This document shows positions 1 to 9,067 of a stretch of 52,192 nt of DNA, one piece after another. Numbering within the stretch: position 1 is the stretch's first letter; every line of letters begins with the position of its first letter. The notes under the pieces were generated by a model, which worked only from the letters and a program-made list of their open reading frames with translations, searched no databases and was not told the origin of the DNA. Source of the DNA: Dehalococcoidia bacterium (GTDB taxonomy: Bacteria > Chloroflexota > Dehalococcoidia > Lucifugimonadales > Lucifugimonadaceae); contig PBVQ01000008.1 of assembly GCA_002728715.1 (NCBI GenBank), positions 130,843-183,034 of the forward strand, given 5' to 3'. A program made the position numbers and the translations under genes.

Positions 1-583
1 TATCTCCAATTTCTAAATTTAATTTCTCAGAAGTATCCTCGTCTATAATTGCTTCAGTTTGAAGAATATATTCATCTGTAAAAGTTATATTTGAAGATGG
101 CAACTTTCCATTTAAGATTGATATTTTATTTTCACTACTTGAAAGGCTTAACAATGATGCCCTTGAACAATCACACTCAATCATTTCATTATTATTTAAG
201 GAATGAATAGAAGCGCATGGACATTCTGAGGCTGGTGAAGGGTCAATTTTTTTTGCCGAAAAAAATGTGCTAGTTTTTGCAAAATATTCATTCTTATTTG
301 TGATTTTTTCACATGTAGCTATAATAGTTTCGTTAATTTGTCTTAATATTTTTTTATGATCTCCGTTATTTTTTGGTGTAGCATTAGCTTCAACAAGAAT
401 ATCTATATTTTTATCAGAAGTTGATGAGAGAGTTTCTTGGAGAGAAAGATTTTTTAGGGAATCAAAAAATATTACTGAACCAGACATAATTGTTGATGAA
501 AGTATAATTCCGACCATAACTGCACCAATAAGATTTTTATGAGCTAAGGTTCTCTTAAGTATTATGAAAATTATGGTTATCAT
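1..583 (-). CDS. ABC transporter permease, FtsX/MacB-like, N-terminal part (runs off left edge)
   Basis: The reverse strand is open without a stop from an ATG at 583 to the window edge (194 codons). The protein starts with a short basic segment (ILKRTLAHKN), then a hydrophobic helix at about residues 18-40. A long polar stretch follows that should lie outside the cytoplasm. It ends in a segment of the form ILNGKLP...EAIIDEDTSEKLNLEIGD, which resembles the periplasmic core domain of MacB/FtsX permeases just after TM1. The C-terminal helices and the partner ATPase would lie to the left and are not seen. Odd point: the extracytoplasmic part carries two C-x-C pairs (CPC and CDC, 13 residues apart). 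Substrate unknown. The family call rests on topology and the weak core-domain resemblance. Confidence 0.6.
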   Translation of the reverse strand, partial: MITIIFIILKRTLAHKNLIGAVMVGIILSSTIMSGSVIFFDSLKNLSLQETLSSTSDKNIDILVEANATPKNNGDHKKILRQINETIIATCEKITNKNEYFAKTSTFFSAKKIDPSPASECPCASIHSLNNNEMIECDCSRASLLSLSSSENKISILNGKLPSSNITFTDEYILQTEAIIDEDTSEKLNLEIGD

Positions 584-645
584 TCTATATAAATATAAAT
601 TATAATTTATATTTTCAATATAAATGTAAGAAATGAGTTAGTAAA

Positions 646-1455
646 TTGAGTAATAAATCAAAAGTTGCTATAGTGACTGGAGCTGGAAGATATAGAGGAA
701 TTGGCAGATCTACAGCATTGGTATTAGCAAAAAAAGGTATTAATGTTATTGTTACTGGCACAGGCAGAAATCCTGAAACTTTTCCCGATGATGAAAAAAA
801 AATGAAATGGAATGATGTTTTTTCAACTTCTGAAGAAATAAGTAACTTAGGAGTAAAATCCAGTGCTTATGTCACTGACGTATCTGATGAAAATTCAGTT
901 AAAAAAATGGTAAATAATGTAATTGAAGAGTACGGCCAAATAGATATATTAGTTAATAATGCTGCTGCCCCAAACGGTGCAGACAGAGTTAGTGTAATAG
1001 ACCTTGATGATACTTTATTTAGAAATGTGATTAATGTGAAATTATTTGGAACATTTTATTGCTCTAAATATGTCACCAGAGAAATGATAAAAAAAGGTAA
1101 TAGAGGAAGAATAATTAATATTTCATCTGTAATGGGTAAATCTGGTAGAGCAAATACAAGTGCATATAATGCAGCAAATTTTGCAATTGATGGATTTTCT
1201 CAGGCTTTGGCAAAAGAAGTAGCTAAGCACAACATTACAGTTAATACAATTTGTCCAGGATTAATTGATACTGCAAGAATGGATCTTTTAGGGAGAGATT
1301 CTGGGTGGAAAAAACGACTTGAAGAAATACCCTTGGGTAGGGCTGGAACCCATGAAGAAGTTGGAGAACTTATTGGATTTCTATGCCAAAAAGAAGCGGA
1401 CTATATTACTGGACAAGCAATAAATATTAATGGAGGGACATTAACTGAACGTTAG
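646..1455 (+). CDS. SDR-family oxidoreductase with atypical active site
   Basis: A short-chain dehydrogenase/reductase of 269 residues, normal for the classical family; such enzymes use NAD(P)H on alcohols or ketones. It shows the nucleotide-binding TGxxxRGIG motif at residues 11-20, an acidic DV pair at 78-79, the NNAAA motif at 104-108, catalytic Ser161 and Tyr174, and the C-terminal sequence YITGQAININGG. The usual Y-x-x-x-K is Y-N-A-A-N: the catalytic lysine is Asn178 (codon AAT, 1177-1179). Activity may be altered or lost. The start is TTG at 646; no ATG fits the glycine-rich N-terminus. The stop overlaps the opposing JAMM gene by 4 bases (TTAG). Substrate cannot be read from sequence. 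Confidence 0.85.
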   Translation: MSNKSKVAIVTGAGRYRGIGRSTALVLAKKGINVIVTGTGRNPETFPDDEKKMKWNDVFSTSEEISNLGVKSSAYVTDVSDENSVKKMVNNVIEEYGQIDILVNNAAAPNGADRVSVIDLDDTLFRNVINVKLFGTFYCSKYVTREMIKKGNRGRIINISSVMGKSGRANTSAYNAANFAIDGFSQALAKEVAKHNITVNTICPGLIDTARMDLLGRDSGWKKRLEEIPLGRAGTHEEVGELIGFLCQKEADYITGQAININGGTLTER

Positions 1456-1931
1456 ATTTTCATGCCTTCAAAAAAGTTAATTTCGATAAATTTTTTGCTT
1501 TTATAATGCCAAGAAAATTGTTTTGCTTCAACTATTTCATATTTATTAATTCCAATAACAACTTGTTGTACTGGATATGATGGTTCACAACCCCATGGAC
1601 TCATTGCATTATTTATATCAGTCTCAGAAAAGTAAGCTTTTCCATTTGGATGAGAATGATATATGATTTTTGGGACAAAAGTTTTTTCAAAACTTTCGTT
1701 CAATTCAATTAGGTCTTTTCCTGAAATTACATAAGCTGTTTCTTTTGATCTACTTGATCTTGTAGGATGATTAGATGATGTATATTGGTTTTGAGCTTTT
1801 CTAACTTTTGATGCAACAGTTGAATTTTTTTCACCCAAAATCCACCCACAACACTCGTTTGGAAATTCTTTTCTAGCATGAAGATATATTTCTTTTATTG
1901 ATTCTGATGTAATTTTTATTATTTCACTCAT
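1452..1931 (-). CDS. JAMM/MPN-domain metallopeptidase (Mov34/Mec-like)
   Basis: A 159-residue single-domain protein with the full JAMM zinc motif: Glu26 in NECCGW, then H92-S-H94-P, Ser102 and Asp105 in the H-x-H-P-x6-S-x2-D arrangement. Proteins of this size in bacteria (Mec, RadC-unrelated MPN proteins) cleave isopeptide or peptide bonds at the C-terminus of ubiquitin-like sulfur carriers, or act on related conjugates. No ThiS/MoaD-like carrier or cysteine synthase gene is in this window, so the substrate is open. Its ATG overlaps the TGA of the upstream CoA-transferase reading frame (ATGA), so the two are probably translationally coupled. Its 3' end overlaps the SDR gene by 4 bases. Confidence 0.8.
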   Translation of the reverse strand: MSEIIKITSESIKEIYLHARKEFPNECCGWILGEKNSTVASKVRKAQNQYTSSNHPTRSSRSKETAYVISGKDLIELNESFEKTFVPKIIYHSHPNGKAYFSETDINNAMSPWGCEPSYPVQQVVIGINKYEIVEAKQFSWHYKSKKFIEINFFEGMKI

Positions 1932-3203
1932 AAAATTATTTTTTTCTTAATATAATCCTTAATTGTATCTTTTTTATATCCAAGAGATGTTAATATTTCA
2001 ATATTATTTTCTCCAAGTTTAGGTGCACTTTTTTTCTTGATTTTATGATTAAAATCTAAAACAGGACCAGTAGTAATTATGTTGTCTCCTGTGTGATGTT
2101 TCAATTTAATTATATTATTATTTTTTATGGCTTGTTCATCACTTAAGAGCTCTTCTATAAATCTTACAGCTTCACAAGGTATATTATTCTTCTTTAATTT
2201 TTTTAGCCAATAATTTGTTGTATGATTATCAAATTTTTCTTGAAATTTCTTTTCAATATTTTTGTGATAATTTTTTGGAAATTTTTTTTGAATTGTTTAG
2301 TAGACGTTCATCTTTTATCTTAAGTAATTTAGTTATACTAATTCTTGCGTGGTTAGCTAATGCTCCAAGCGTTATTGCTCCGTCTTTCGTTGTATAAACT
2401 CTATAATATGTCTTAAGTAGATTTGATCTTACTTGTTCATTGTAACTGCCGAGTATATTAATGAAATTTGTTTTTGTTTTTTTTAATTTATTATATTTAT
2501 TGTCAAACCAATTTTTTGTAGGTGAGGGATAATTTTCCACATCAATTAATCTCATTGATTGCATACCTAATGCGTTGGCTAGAAGACTTGTAGATATTTT
2601 TTGACCTTTTCCAGTAATACTTCTCTCTATTACCCCCGCGAGTAAAGCATTTACGGCGGCATAGCCTGTAGAAAAATCTATGAATGAAGTGGACTGAACA
2701 AGGCCAATGTCTCCTCGATTAATTTTTCCTTCACCGGTAATAGTGCCTGTATATCCTTGCATGATGGTATCAAAACCAGGATCTTTAGATTTTTTCCCTT
2801 TTACTCCATAACCAGTAATTTCAACATATATGATTTTATCATTGATTTTTTTTAGTGAGTTGTAATCAATTTTTAATTTTTTTGATGTATCTATTCTATT
2901 ATTTGAAATCACACCATCTATGTTTTTTATTAAATTTGATAGTATATTATTACCTTCTATGGATTTTAGATTTATTGCAAAACTTTTTACGCCTCTATTA
3001 ATTGATATAAACGATTTACTTTCATTTGGCTTAAATTCATTTGATTTTCTCCAAGGATCACCAGATATAGGTTCAATTTTTATAACTGTTGCTCCCATGT
3101 CTGCCAATAGCTGGCCAGCCCATGGCCCAGCCACATAATTCCCAAATTCAATAATTATAAGACTAGATAAAGGTCCATTAGATATATTTAAATTTTGTTT
3201 CAT
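1928..3203 (-). pseudogene. CaiB/BaiF family (type III) CoA-transferase, interrupted by a frameshift
   Basis: Type III CoA-transferases move CoA between carboxylic acids through a catalytic aspartate. The first frame, from ATG at 3203, gives 316 residues with the N-terminal pattern VAGPWAGQLLADMGATVIKIE, the Asp-containing DPGFDTIMQG segment and SFIDFSTGYAA, then stops at 2253. One base out of phase, the reading frame continues over 2252-1928 with clear family C-terminus: IPCEAVRFIEELL, then TGPVLDF, then SAPKLGENN and an LTSLGYKK tail. The total of 1276 bases is 3n+1, so one extra base is enough to explain the break. The likely site is the A8 run (T8 at 2282-2289). It could be a recent pseudogene, an assembly error, or a gene rescued by slippage. 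The second frame ends in ATGA with the JAMM gene. The acyl substrate is unknown. Confidence 0.82.
2282..2289 (-). other. A8 homopolymer at the CoA-transferase frameshift
   Basis: Eight T on the plus strand (A8 in the coding sense) lie just before the point where homology to the CoA-transferase family switches by one frame. Removing one A joins the N-terminal frame to the C-terminal frame. A second run, A6, follows shortly after and could also be the site. Runs of this length are prone to polymerase slippage in cells and to sequencing error. Confidence 0.6.
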
Positions 3204-3260
3204 TGAATTACTTTAATTACTTAAAATTTTTTATTAAGATTTTATAATATATATAAGACT

Positions 3261-3677
3261 ATGAATATATCTAAAAATAAATATATATCAAAAATCGGCA
3301 TATTACCCGTAATTGTATTTTTATTTATATTTTTATCATGTTCAGCTGCTAATGAAAAATATGACAATTATATAAAAAATAATCCAACTAAATATGAAGA
3401 AGTTAAATTTCAATACAATGAATATGATATTAATAATGGTGAAAAAAAATTCATCTCACTAACATGCAGTAATTGTCATTCAAAAGAAAACAAGAAAATT
3501 ATTGGGCCAGGATTAAAAAATATTTATAAAAAAGGTGATAATTACATATTAAGATCTATACTTTATCCAGATGAATATATTCTTGAAGGATATAAAAATT
3601 TGATGCCAAAAATTTATAAAAACGAAAACAGAAAAGATATAGAAGATATTATCGCTTATATAAAAACTTTCAAGTAA
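3261..3677 (+). CDS. Small membrane-anchored c-type cytochrome (lipoprotein)
   Basis: A 138-residue protein. The N-terminus is basic, then hydrophobic (residues 12-26), ending at Cys27 in a lipobox-like FLSC context. This suggests export and lipid anchoring outside the cytoplasmic membrane, although the -3 residue (Phe) is not ideal. One haem-binding motif C69-S-N-C72-H73 is present, and Met115 in LMPKIY is the likely distal ligand. The block from SILYPDEYI to GYKNLMP resembles the cytochrome-c domain fused to subunit II of caa3-type oxidases, so electron delivery to a terminal oxidase is a fair inference. It stands alone: no oxidase genes are near. It diverges from the CoA-transferase, and its stop abuts that of trpB with no gap. 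Confidence 0.82.
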   Translation: MNISKNKYISKIGILPVIVFLFIFLSCSAANEKYDNYIKNNPTKYEEVKFQYNEYDINNGEKKFISLTCSNCHSKENKKIIGPGLKNIYKKGDNYILRSILYPDEYILEGYKNLMPKIYKNENRKDIEDIIAYIKTFK

Positions 3678-4889
3678 TTAAATCTTAAAGCCAGAAGCTT
3701 CAGCTACTGTATTTAAGTCTTTATCACCCCGACCACTAAGTAAAAATAATATTTTGTTGTCTTTTGAAACTTTTGGGAGCCAATTTATCATATAACCTAA
3801 GGCATGAGCTGGCTCTAATGCCGGAATAATACCCTCAGTTCTGCTAAGAAGTCGGAATCCTTCAAGTGCTTCAGTATCAGTTGCTGAAACATATTGTGCT
3901 CGTTCAATATCTTTTAAGTAACTATGTTCTGGTCCGACTCCTGGATAGTCTAATCCCGCAGAAATACTATGAGCCTCAGATACCTGCCCATGCTCATCCT
4001 GTAGCAAATAACTTAATGACCCATGTAATACACCTGGCCTACCTTTAGACATTGTGGCCGCATGCTTCTCATTTAAACCTTCTCCAGCTGCTTCTACTCC
4101 TATCAATCCTACATCTCCATCCTCAATAAAACCAGAGAAAATTCCCATTGCATTAGAGCCTCCCCCAACACAGGCAACTACGTAGCTAGGCAATGAACCT
4201 GTCATTTTTATAAATTGTTCACGAGCTTCACAGCCAATGATTGCTTGAAAGTCTCGTACAATTTTTGGGTATGGATGAGGCCCAACAACACTACCTATAA
4301 TATAGTGTGTTGTTTCTACATTACTTACCCAGTCCCGAATTGCTTCATTAATTGCATCTTTTAACGTTCTGCTTCCATTTTTTACTGATTCAATCTTTGC
4401 TCCTAATTCATTCATCCTGTATACATTTTGAGATTGGCGCTGAATATCTTCTTCTCCCATATATATTATGCATTCTAAATCCATTTGAGCACATACTGTT
4501 GCAGTTGCGACTCCATGTTGACCGGCTCCAGTTTCAGCGATTATTCTTTTTTTACCTAATTTTTTTGCAAGTAAAGCTTGCCCAATAGCATTATTAATTT
4601 TATGCGCGCCAGTATGAGTTAAATCTTCTCTTTTGATATATATATCAGGACCATTGAGTTTTTTTGAAAGATTTTTGGCAAAGTATATTGGAGTCGGCCT
4701 TCCAACATAATTTGAAGAAAGTTCATTAAATTGCTTCCAAAAATCGTTATTTTTAGATGCTTCTTCATATGCATTATCAAGTTCTGCCAATGCAGACATT
4801 AATGTTTCAGGAACAAATTTTCCACCGTATTCGCCATATCTTCCATTTACATCAGGTTGATTATATTTTATTGAATTTAAATTAGACAT
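3678..4889 (-). CDS. trpB: Tryptophan synthase beta chain
   Basis: Catalyses the last step of tryptophan synthesis, joining indole to serine with PLP. At 403 residues it has the usual length. The PLP-binding Lys97 sits in [10 protein letters not shown], the AETGAGQHG loop follows, and the phosphate-binding glycine loop is GGGSNAMG. The C-terminal part (LLSGRGDKD) is also conserved. trpA is not adjacent, so the operon is split in this genome. The ATG at 4889 starts the conserved N-terminal region [13 protein letters not shown] at the expected distance. It diverges from glpK across an 83-base gap. Confidence 0.97.
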   Translation of the reverse strand: MSNLNSIKYNQPDVNGRYGEYGGKFVPETLMSALAELDNAYEEASKNNDFWKQFNELSSNYVGRPTPIYFAKNLSKKLNGPDIYIKREDLTHTGAHKINNAIGQALLAKKLGKKRIIAETGAGQHGVATATVCAQMDLECIIYMGEEDIQRQSQNVYRMNELGAKIESVKNGSRTLKDAINEAIRDWVSNVETTHYIIGSVVGPHPYPKIVRDFQAIIGCEAREQFIKMTGSLPSYVVACVGGGSNAMGIFSGFIEDGDVGLIGVEAAGEGLNEKHAATMSKGRPGVLHGSLSYLLQDEHGQVSEAHSISAGLDYPGVGPEHSYLKDIERAQYVSATDTEALEGFRLLSRTEGIIPALEPAHALGYMINWLPKVSKDNKILFLLSGRGDKDLNTVAEASGFKI

Positions 4890-4972
4890 AAATTTAGATT
4901 TATTTTTATTATTAAGTATAATGAATAAAATATAATATACAAATTATATTGCTTACAAAATAGTTACAAAGT

Positions 4973-6457
4973 ATGTCTCAAAATATTTTATCCATTGACC
5001 AGGGTACAACATCCACAAGAGTAATGATATTTAATTCTGAAGGAAAAATTTTGTCTAAAGTAAGTAAAAATTTAAGGCAAATATACCCACGCTCTGGATG
5101 GGTAGAACAAGATCCTAATGAATTAATTAATTCAGTTATATCTTTGTCTAAAGAGGCACTTAGAATATCGAAACTTGGTATTGAAGAAATAACATCTATA
5201 GGTATTGCTAATCAAAGAGAGACTACAATAATATGGGATAAAAATTCAGGTAAGCCTGTTTATAATGCTATAGTTTGGCAGGATAATAGAACTTCAGATT
5301 TATGTATAGATATGTTCCAGAGAGGCTTATCAGACGACATAAAAAAAATAACGGGATTGGTTATTGATCCATATTTTAGCTCTACAAAAATAAGGTGGAT
5401 TTTGGACAATATTCCTGATGGTCAAAAAAGGGCAGAAAACGGCGAACTACTTTTTGACACTGTTGATTCATGGATTATCTGGAATATTTCATCCGAAAAA
5501 AATCATTATATTGATTCAACTAACGCTTCTAGAACTATGTTAATGAATATACATGATCTTGAATGGGATGATTATTTATTAAAAATATTTAATATTCCAT
5601 TAAATATCTTACCTAAAATTAAACCATCTATTGGAGAATTTGGAGTAACAGCAAAAAACATTTTTACAAAAGAAATACCTATTACTGGTGTTGCAGGTGA
5701 TCAAAGCGCTTCGCTTTATGGACAAGCCTGTTTTGAAAAAAGTCAGATTAAGTGTACCTATGGGACAGGTGCATTTATAATGGTAAATTCTGGGAGTCGT
5801 ATAATAACAAATAATCCTGGAGGGTTATTAAGAACCTTAGCCTATAATTATTTTAGTAGTAAAAACTATGCTTTAGAAGGATCGATATTAAGTAGTGGAT
5901 CCACAATGTCATGGCTTAGAGACAACTTAGGAATAATTAGTAATTTAGATATTTCTTCGGACATATCTAAATCTCTTGATTCTTTGGAGGGATTATATTT
6001 TGTACCTTCTTTTGCAGGTTTAGGTGCTCCACATTGGAACACAAATGCAAAGGCAATGATTTCTGGTATAAGTTTCTCAACACATTCTGATCATATTATT
6101 AGAGCAGCCCTAGAATCAACTGCATACCAAGTTAAGGATATAGTTGAAAGTTTAGATATTAGTATTAAGAGTTCTATAACATCTATTAGGGTAGATGGAG
6201 GACAAACATCTAATGACTTTCTTATGCAATTTCAAGCTGATATTTTAGGTTTGCCCATTGAAGTATCTAAAAATATTGAATCTACAGCTCTTGGTGCTGC
6301 ATTTATGTCAGGTATAGGAAGTAAAATTTGGAAAACAGAAAATCAGCTAAAATCAATATATGAACATTCACAGATATATGAACCAAAAATGAATAAATCT
6401 GAGGTAGAGAATTTATATAGTGGATGGTTAAACGCAATAAATAAATTAAATTACTAA
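4973..6457 (+). CDS. glpK: Glycerol kinase
   Basis: FGGY-family kinase of 494 residues, the normal size for GlpK, making sn-glycerol 3-phosphate from glycerol and ATP. Visible motifs are the N-terminal phosphate loop DQGTTSTR (residues 9-16), WVEQDP (43-48), the glycerol-binding NQRETT (80-85) followed by IVWQDNRT, a GVAGDQSASLYGQ stretch and YGTGAFIMVN, and the C-terminal VDGGQTSNDFLMQ. The glycerol-contact Arg-Glu pair argues for GlpK rather than another sugar kinase. There is no clear Shine-Dalgarno sequence. Two TTACAAA copies (4953-4959 and 4964-4970) lie just before the start and might be an operator; that is speculative. No glpF or glpD is nearby. The next gene follows after 13 bases. 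Confidence 0.93.
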   Translation: MSQNILSIDQGTTSTRVMIFNSEGKILSKVSKNLRQIYPRSGWVEQDPNELINSVISLSKEALRISKLGIEEITSIGIANQRETTIIWDKNSGKPVYNAIVWQDNRTSDLCIDMFQRGLSDDIKKITGLVIDPYFSSTKIRWILDNIPDGQKRAENGELLFDTVDSWIIWNISSEKNHYIDSTNASRTMLMNIHDLEWDDYLLKIFNIPLNILPKIKPSIGEFGVTAKNIFTKEIPITGVAGDQSASLYGQACFEKSQIKCTYGTGAFIMVNSGSRIITNNPGGLLRTLAYNYFSSKNYALEGSILSSGSTMSWLRDNLGIISNLDISSDISKSLDSLEGLYFVPSFAGLGAPHWNTNAKAMISGISFSTHSDHIIRAALESTAYQVKDIVESLDISIKSSITSIRVDGGQTSNDFLMQFQADILGLPIEVSKNIESTALGAAFMSGIGSKIWKTENQLKSIYEHSQIYEPKMNKSEVENLYSGWLNAINKLNY

Positions 6458-6470
6458 GGAGACTATTTTT

Positions 6471-7469
6471 ATGTATTTAGGAACTCAAGTGCAGGCTAGA
6501 AATGATGATGATTTTCAACAATGGGCTCAATTAGGCGTATTTAATATTTGTTCTGATCCTCCAGGGAATCCTCATTTATGGTCAGAAGATGACTTGTTGT
6601 CTCATAAAGAAAAAGTAAATTCTTTCGGTATTGAATTAGACATGGTTCAAATACCTTTATCTTCCCAAGTTATAGAAAAATCTGACTCTCCTAATATTAT
6701 GCTTGGAAAAAGCCCTCAACGTGACACAGAAATTGAATCTATACAAAATATTATAGAGATGTGCGGCAGAGTAGGTATTCAAGCAGTAAAATATAATATG
6801 AATATAATAGGTATACCAAGATCGGAAAGTGAATATGGCAGAGGAAATTCTAAAAATTCTACTTTCAGGTGGTCAAAAATCGATCATGATACACCACCAG
6901 GTATAGCTGGTGTTGTTAATGAAGAAGAGATATGGGAAAGAATCGGTTACTTTCTAGAAAGAGTCGTTCCAGTAGCAGAATCTTCAGGTGTAAGGTTGGC
7001 TTGTCATCCTCATGATCCATATACACCCGATGGTTTTATGGGCATAAATAGAGTTTTGGGAACAACAAATGGGTTGAAAAAATTTGTTAATTTATATGAA
7101 AATCCTTTCCATGGTCTTAATTTTTGCCAAGGTACTATAACTGAAATGCTTGATGATCCGAATAAAGAAATTATAGATATAATCCAATGGTTTGGAAAAA
7201 GGGAAAAAATTTTTAATGTTCATTTTAGAAATATAAGAGGAAAAAAGCTAGATTTTATGGAAGTTTTTCCAGACGAAGGAAGCATAGATTTTGTTGAAGT
7301 CATAAAGGTTTATCAAGAAATAGGTTATAAATATATGTTAATGCCTGATCATGTCCCACAAATAAATGGTAAAGATCCTAAAAATACAGCTTTTGCTTAT
7401 TGTTATGGTTATATCACAGCATTACTTCAAACTATCAATGAACCAAGAAAACAACCTTGGATCAGTTAG
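6471..7469 (+). CDS. UxuA-like mannonate dehydratase family protein
   Basis: A 332-residue TIM-barrel protein of the UxuA/xylose-isomerase-like group; UxuA turns D-mannonate into 2-keto-3-deoxygluconate. The divalent-metal ligands known in UxuA are all present in order: His in ACHPHDP, Cys in FCQGT, His in VHFRN and Asp in PDHVP. The C-terminus has the family's A-F-A-Y-C-Y-G-Y pattern. It is somewhat shorter than typical UxuA (about 360-395), so a related hexonate or sugar substrate is possible. A good ribosome site (AAGGAG) lies before the ATG. It sits 13 bases after glpK, probably co-transcribed, and overlaps the opposing GH32 gene by 4 bases (TTAG). Confidence 0.82.
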   Translation: MYLGTQVQARNDDDFQQWAQLGVFNICSDPPGNPHLWSEDDLLSHKEKVNSFGIELDMVQIPLSSQVIEKSDSPNIMLGKSPQRDTEIESIQNIIEMCGRVGIQAVKYNMNIIGIPRSESEYGRGNSKNSTFRWSKIDHDTPPGIAGVVNEEEIWERIGYFLERVVPVAESSGVRLACHPHDPYTPDGFMGINRVLGTTNGLKKFVNLYENPFHGLNFCQGTITEMLDDPNKEIIDIIQWFGKREKIFNVHFRNIRGKKLDFMEVFPDEGSIDFVEVIKVYQEIGYKYMLMPDHVPQINGKDPKNTAFAYCYGYITALLQTINEPRKQPWIS

Positions 7470-9061
7470 TATATATTTTTCATTTTCCAGTTTTTAAGTT
7501 TTAGAATTTTTGATGTTCCGCCTTGAGATCTGAAGGATACACCAGTACTATCTTTTCTTGAAGGATAAACTCTCATCGCTAGGGCTTGTTTTTTGTTTAC
7601 AAAAACCTCTAAAACACTCTTATCTATAAAAACTCGTAACTCTAAATTTTCTTTTGGCTCCAAATATACAGGTGCAGATTCTGTTGGTCTTGAAAGCGTT
7701 TTTGATGATAAAGATGATTGAGATGAGTCTATAGATATAATGCCGTCAGAAGCATCAATTCGCCTTTGTTGATCCCATTTATCATATCTTTCCCAATTTC
7801 TATATCCTCTATTAGCAAAAAAGCAAATTCTAGTGAATTCTTTTTTATCAGGTGATCTTAATACATTGAGTTCAATTGTTGAGGAGGGATTAATATTAAT
7901 TTCAGCGATAATTTCAATACAATTTCCATTAATTTCTTTAATACAAACTTCTTCATTTGCTGGCAATAAAATATCATTTTTAGTAATTTCATTATATCTA
8001 ATTGAATCTATATCACCTGCTGGTTCTATCTTAATCATATCTTTTTCAATATTGCTTTTTCCTAGAATATTTATTTTTCTTGGAAGAGTCATAATTTGAT
8101 CCCAACCTTTTGTATCTTTAGCAGGATTCATATTGAAAATGGCAATAACTCCTCCATTTCCATCTGGTGTAGCAGAAGGAGCATGCAGTCCTCCGGGAAA
8201 AGCAGAACCAAAGTTGAATTTATGATGAGATGTTACTAAAAATTTTTTTTTCTTTTTATCGTAATCCCCAATTAAGCTTTGGCCTCCGCTCATATGACTA
8301 AAAAAAAGAAGAATATATCTATTTCCTATTGGCCAAAAGTATGGGCAAGCGCCATCATCACCAATAATTGTGAAAATATCTCCTTCTATAAAAGGATGCA
8401 AATATTTCCATGATTTTAAGTCTCTAGATTCAAATAAAAAATTTGCCCTTGTTCTTCTTTTGGAATTTTTATGAGGTAAAGTTCCTCCTGAAAGTGCATA
8501 ATAAGTATTATTTTCTTTCCATATGCAGGGGTCAAATACTCTATACGGCCAAGATGATCCATCAGGCTGATTTATTGGTATTACAGGCTGACCAGTAATT
8601 TTTTCCCAATTAAGTAATAATGGATCACTTGAAGTAGCAATCATATTTCCTTGTTCTGTACCATGATACATTGCTATTACTCTGTCTTTTTCAACAAGAG
8701 TTGATCCGGAGAAGCACGCTTTTTCAGGACTAGGATATATTGCATATGGTAAATCTTCCCAATGGATTAAGTTTTTGCTAATAGCATGCCCCCAGTGCTG
8801 TCTAGGATCTTCTGGAGGGTATCCCTGATAAAATAAATGCCAAAATCCATTCCAAAAACATAGGCCGTTAGGATCATTCATGGTGCTTTCAGGACTAACA
8901 TAATGATAATTGGGTCTGTATTTATCTTTAGAAAAATCTTTCCTTGATTCCGAAAAACGTTTAACTAATTCATTAGATTTTAATTGATTTTTTTGAGCTC
9001 TTAAGTCTTTGGCAAAGGTAAACTTAGGTACCTTTGAAACATTATTTTTATTTAGATCCAT
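7466..9061 (-). CDS. Glycoside hydrolase family 32-like protein (invertase/fructanase fold), atypical active site
   Basis: A 531-residue protein with the GH32 five-bladed propeller and C-terminal beta-sandwich; typical members hydrolyse sucrose, levan or inulin. The nucleophile motif is intact: N62-D63-P-N-G. FSGS (117-120) and a FDP version of the RDP motif (Asp177) are also present. At the acid/base position, where the family has Glu-Cys-Pro, this protein reads DGACPYFW with Ala238, so the usual catalytic Glu is missing. The sandwich domain is recognisable (LELRVFIDKSVLEVFVN). No signal peptide is seen, so it is probably cytoplasmic. It starts 6 bases after the ManD-like gene and is likely the last gene of that operon. 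The fold call is firm; hydrolase activity is uncertain. Confidence 0.85.
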   Translation of the reverse strand: MDLNKNNVSKVPKFTFAKDLRAQKNQLKSNELVKRFSESRKDFSKDKYRPNYHYVSPESTMNDPNGLCFWNGFWHLFYQGYPPEDPRQHWGHAISKNLIHWEDLPYAIYPSPEKACFSGSTLVEKDRVIAMYHGTEQGNMIATSSDPLLLNWEKITGQPVIPINQPDGSSWPYRVFDPCIWKENNTYYALSGGTLPHKNSKRRTRANFLFESRDLKSWKYLHPFIEGDIFTIIGDDGACPYFWPIGNRYILLFFSHMSGGQSLIGDYDKKKKKFLVTSHHKFNFGSAFPGGLHAPSATPDGNGGVIAIFNMNPAKDTKGWDQIMTLPRKINILGKSNIEKDMIKIEPAGDIDSIRYNEITKNDILLPANEEVCIKEINGNCIEIIAEININPSSTIELNVLRSPDKKEFTRICFFANRGYRNWERYDKWDQQRRIDASDGIISIDSSQSSLSSKTLSRPTESAPVYLEPKENLELRVFIDKSVLEVFVNKKQALAMRVYPSRKDSTGVSFRSQGGTSKILKLKNWKMKNIY

Positions 9062-9067
9062 TAAATT

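Noticed and set aside
2215..2397. Plus-strand open frame over the CoA-transferase break
   Set aside because: It is antisense to clear CoA-transferase sequence, with low-complexity Phe/Leu/Ile content and no ribosome site.
4953..4970. Tandem TTACAAA as a defined operator of glpK
   Set aside because: Two short A+T-rich copies can arise by chance in this base composition; mentioned only in the glpK entry.
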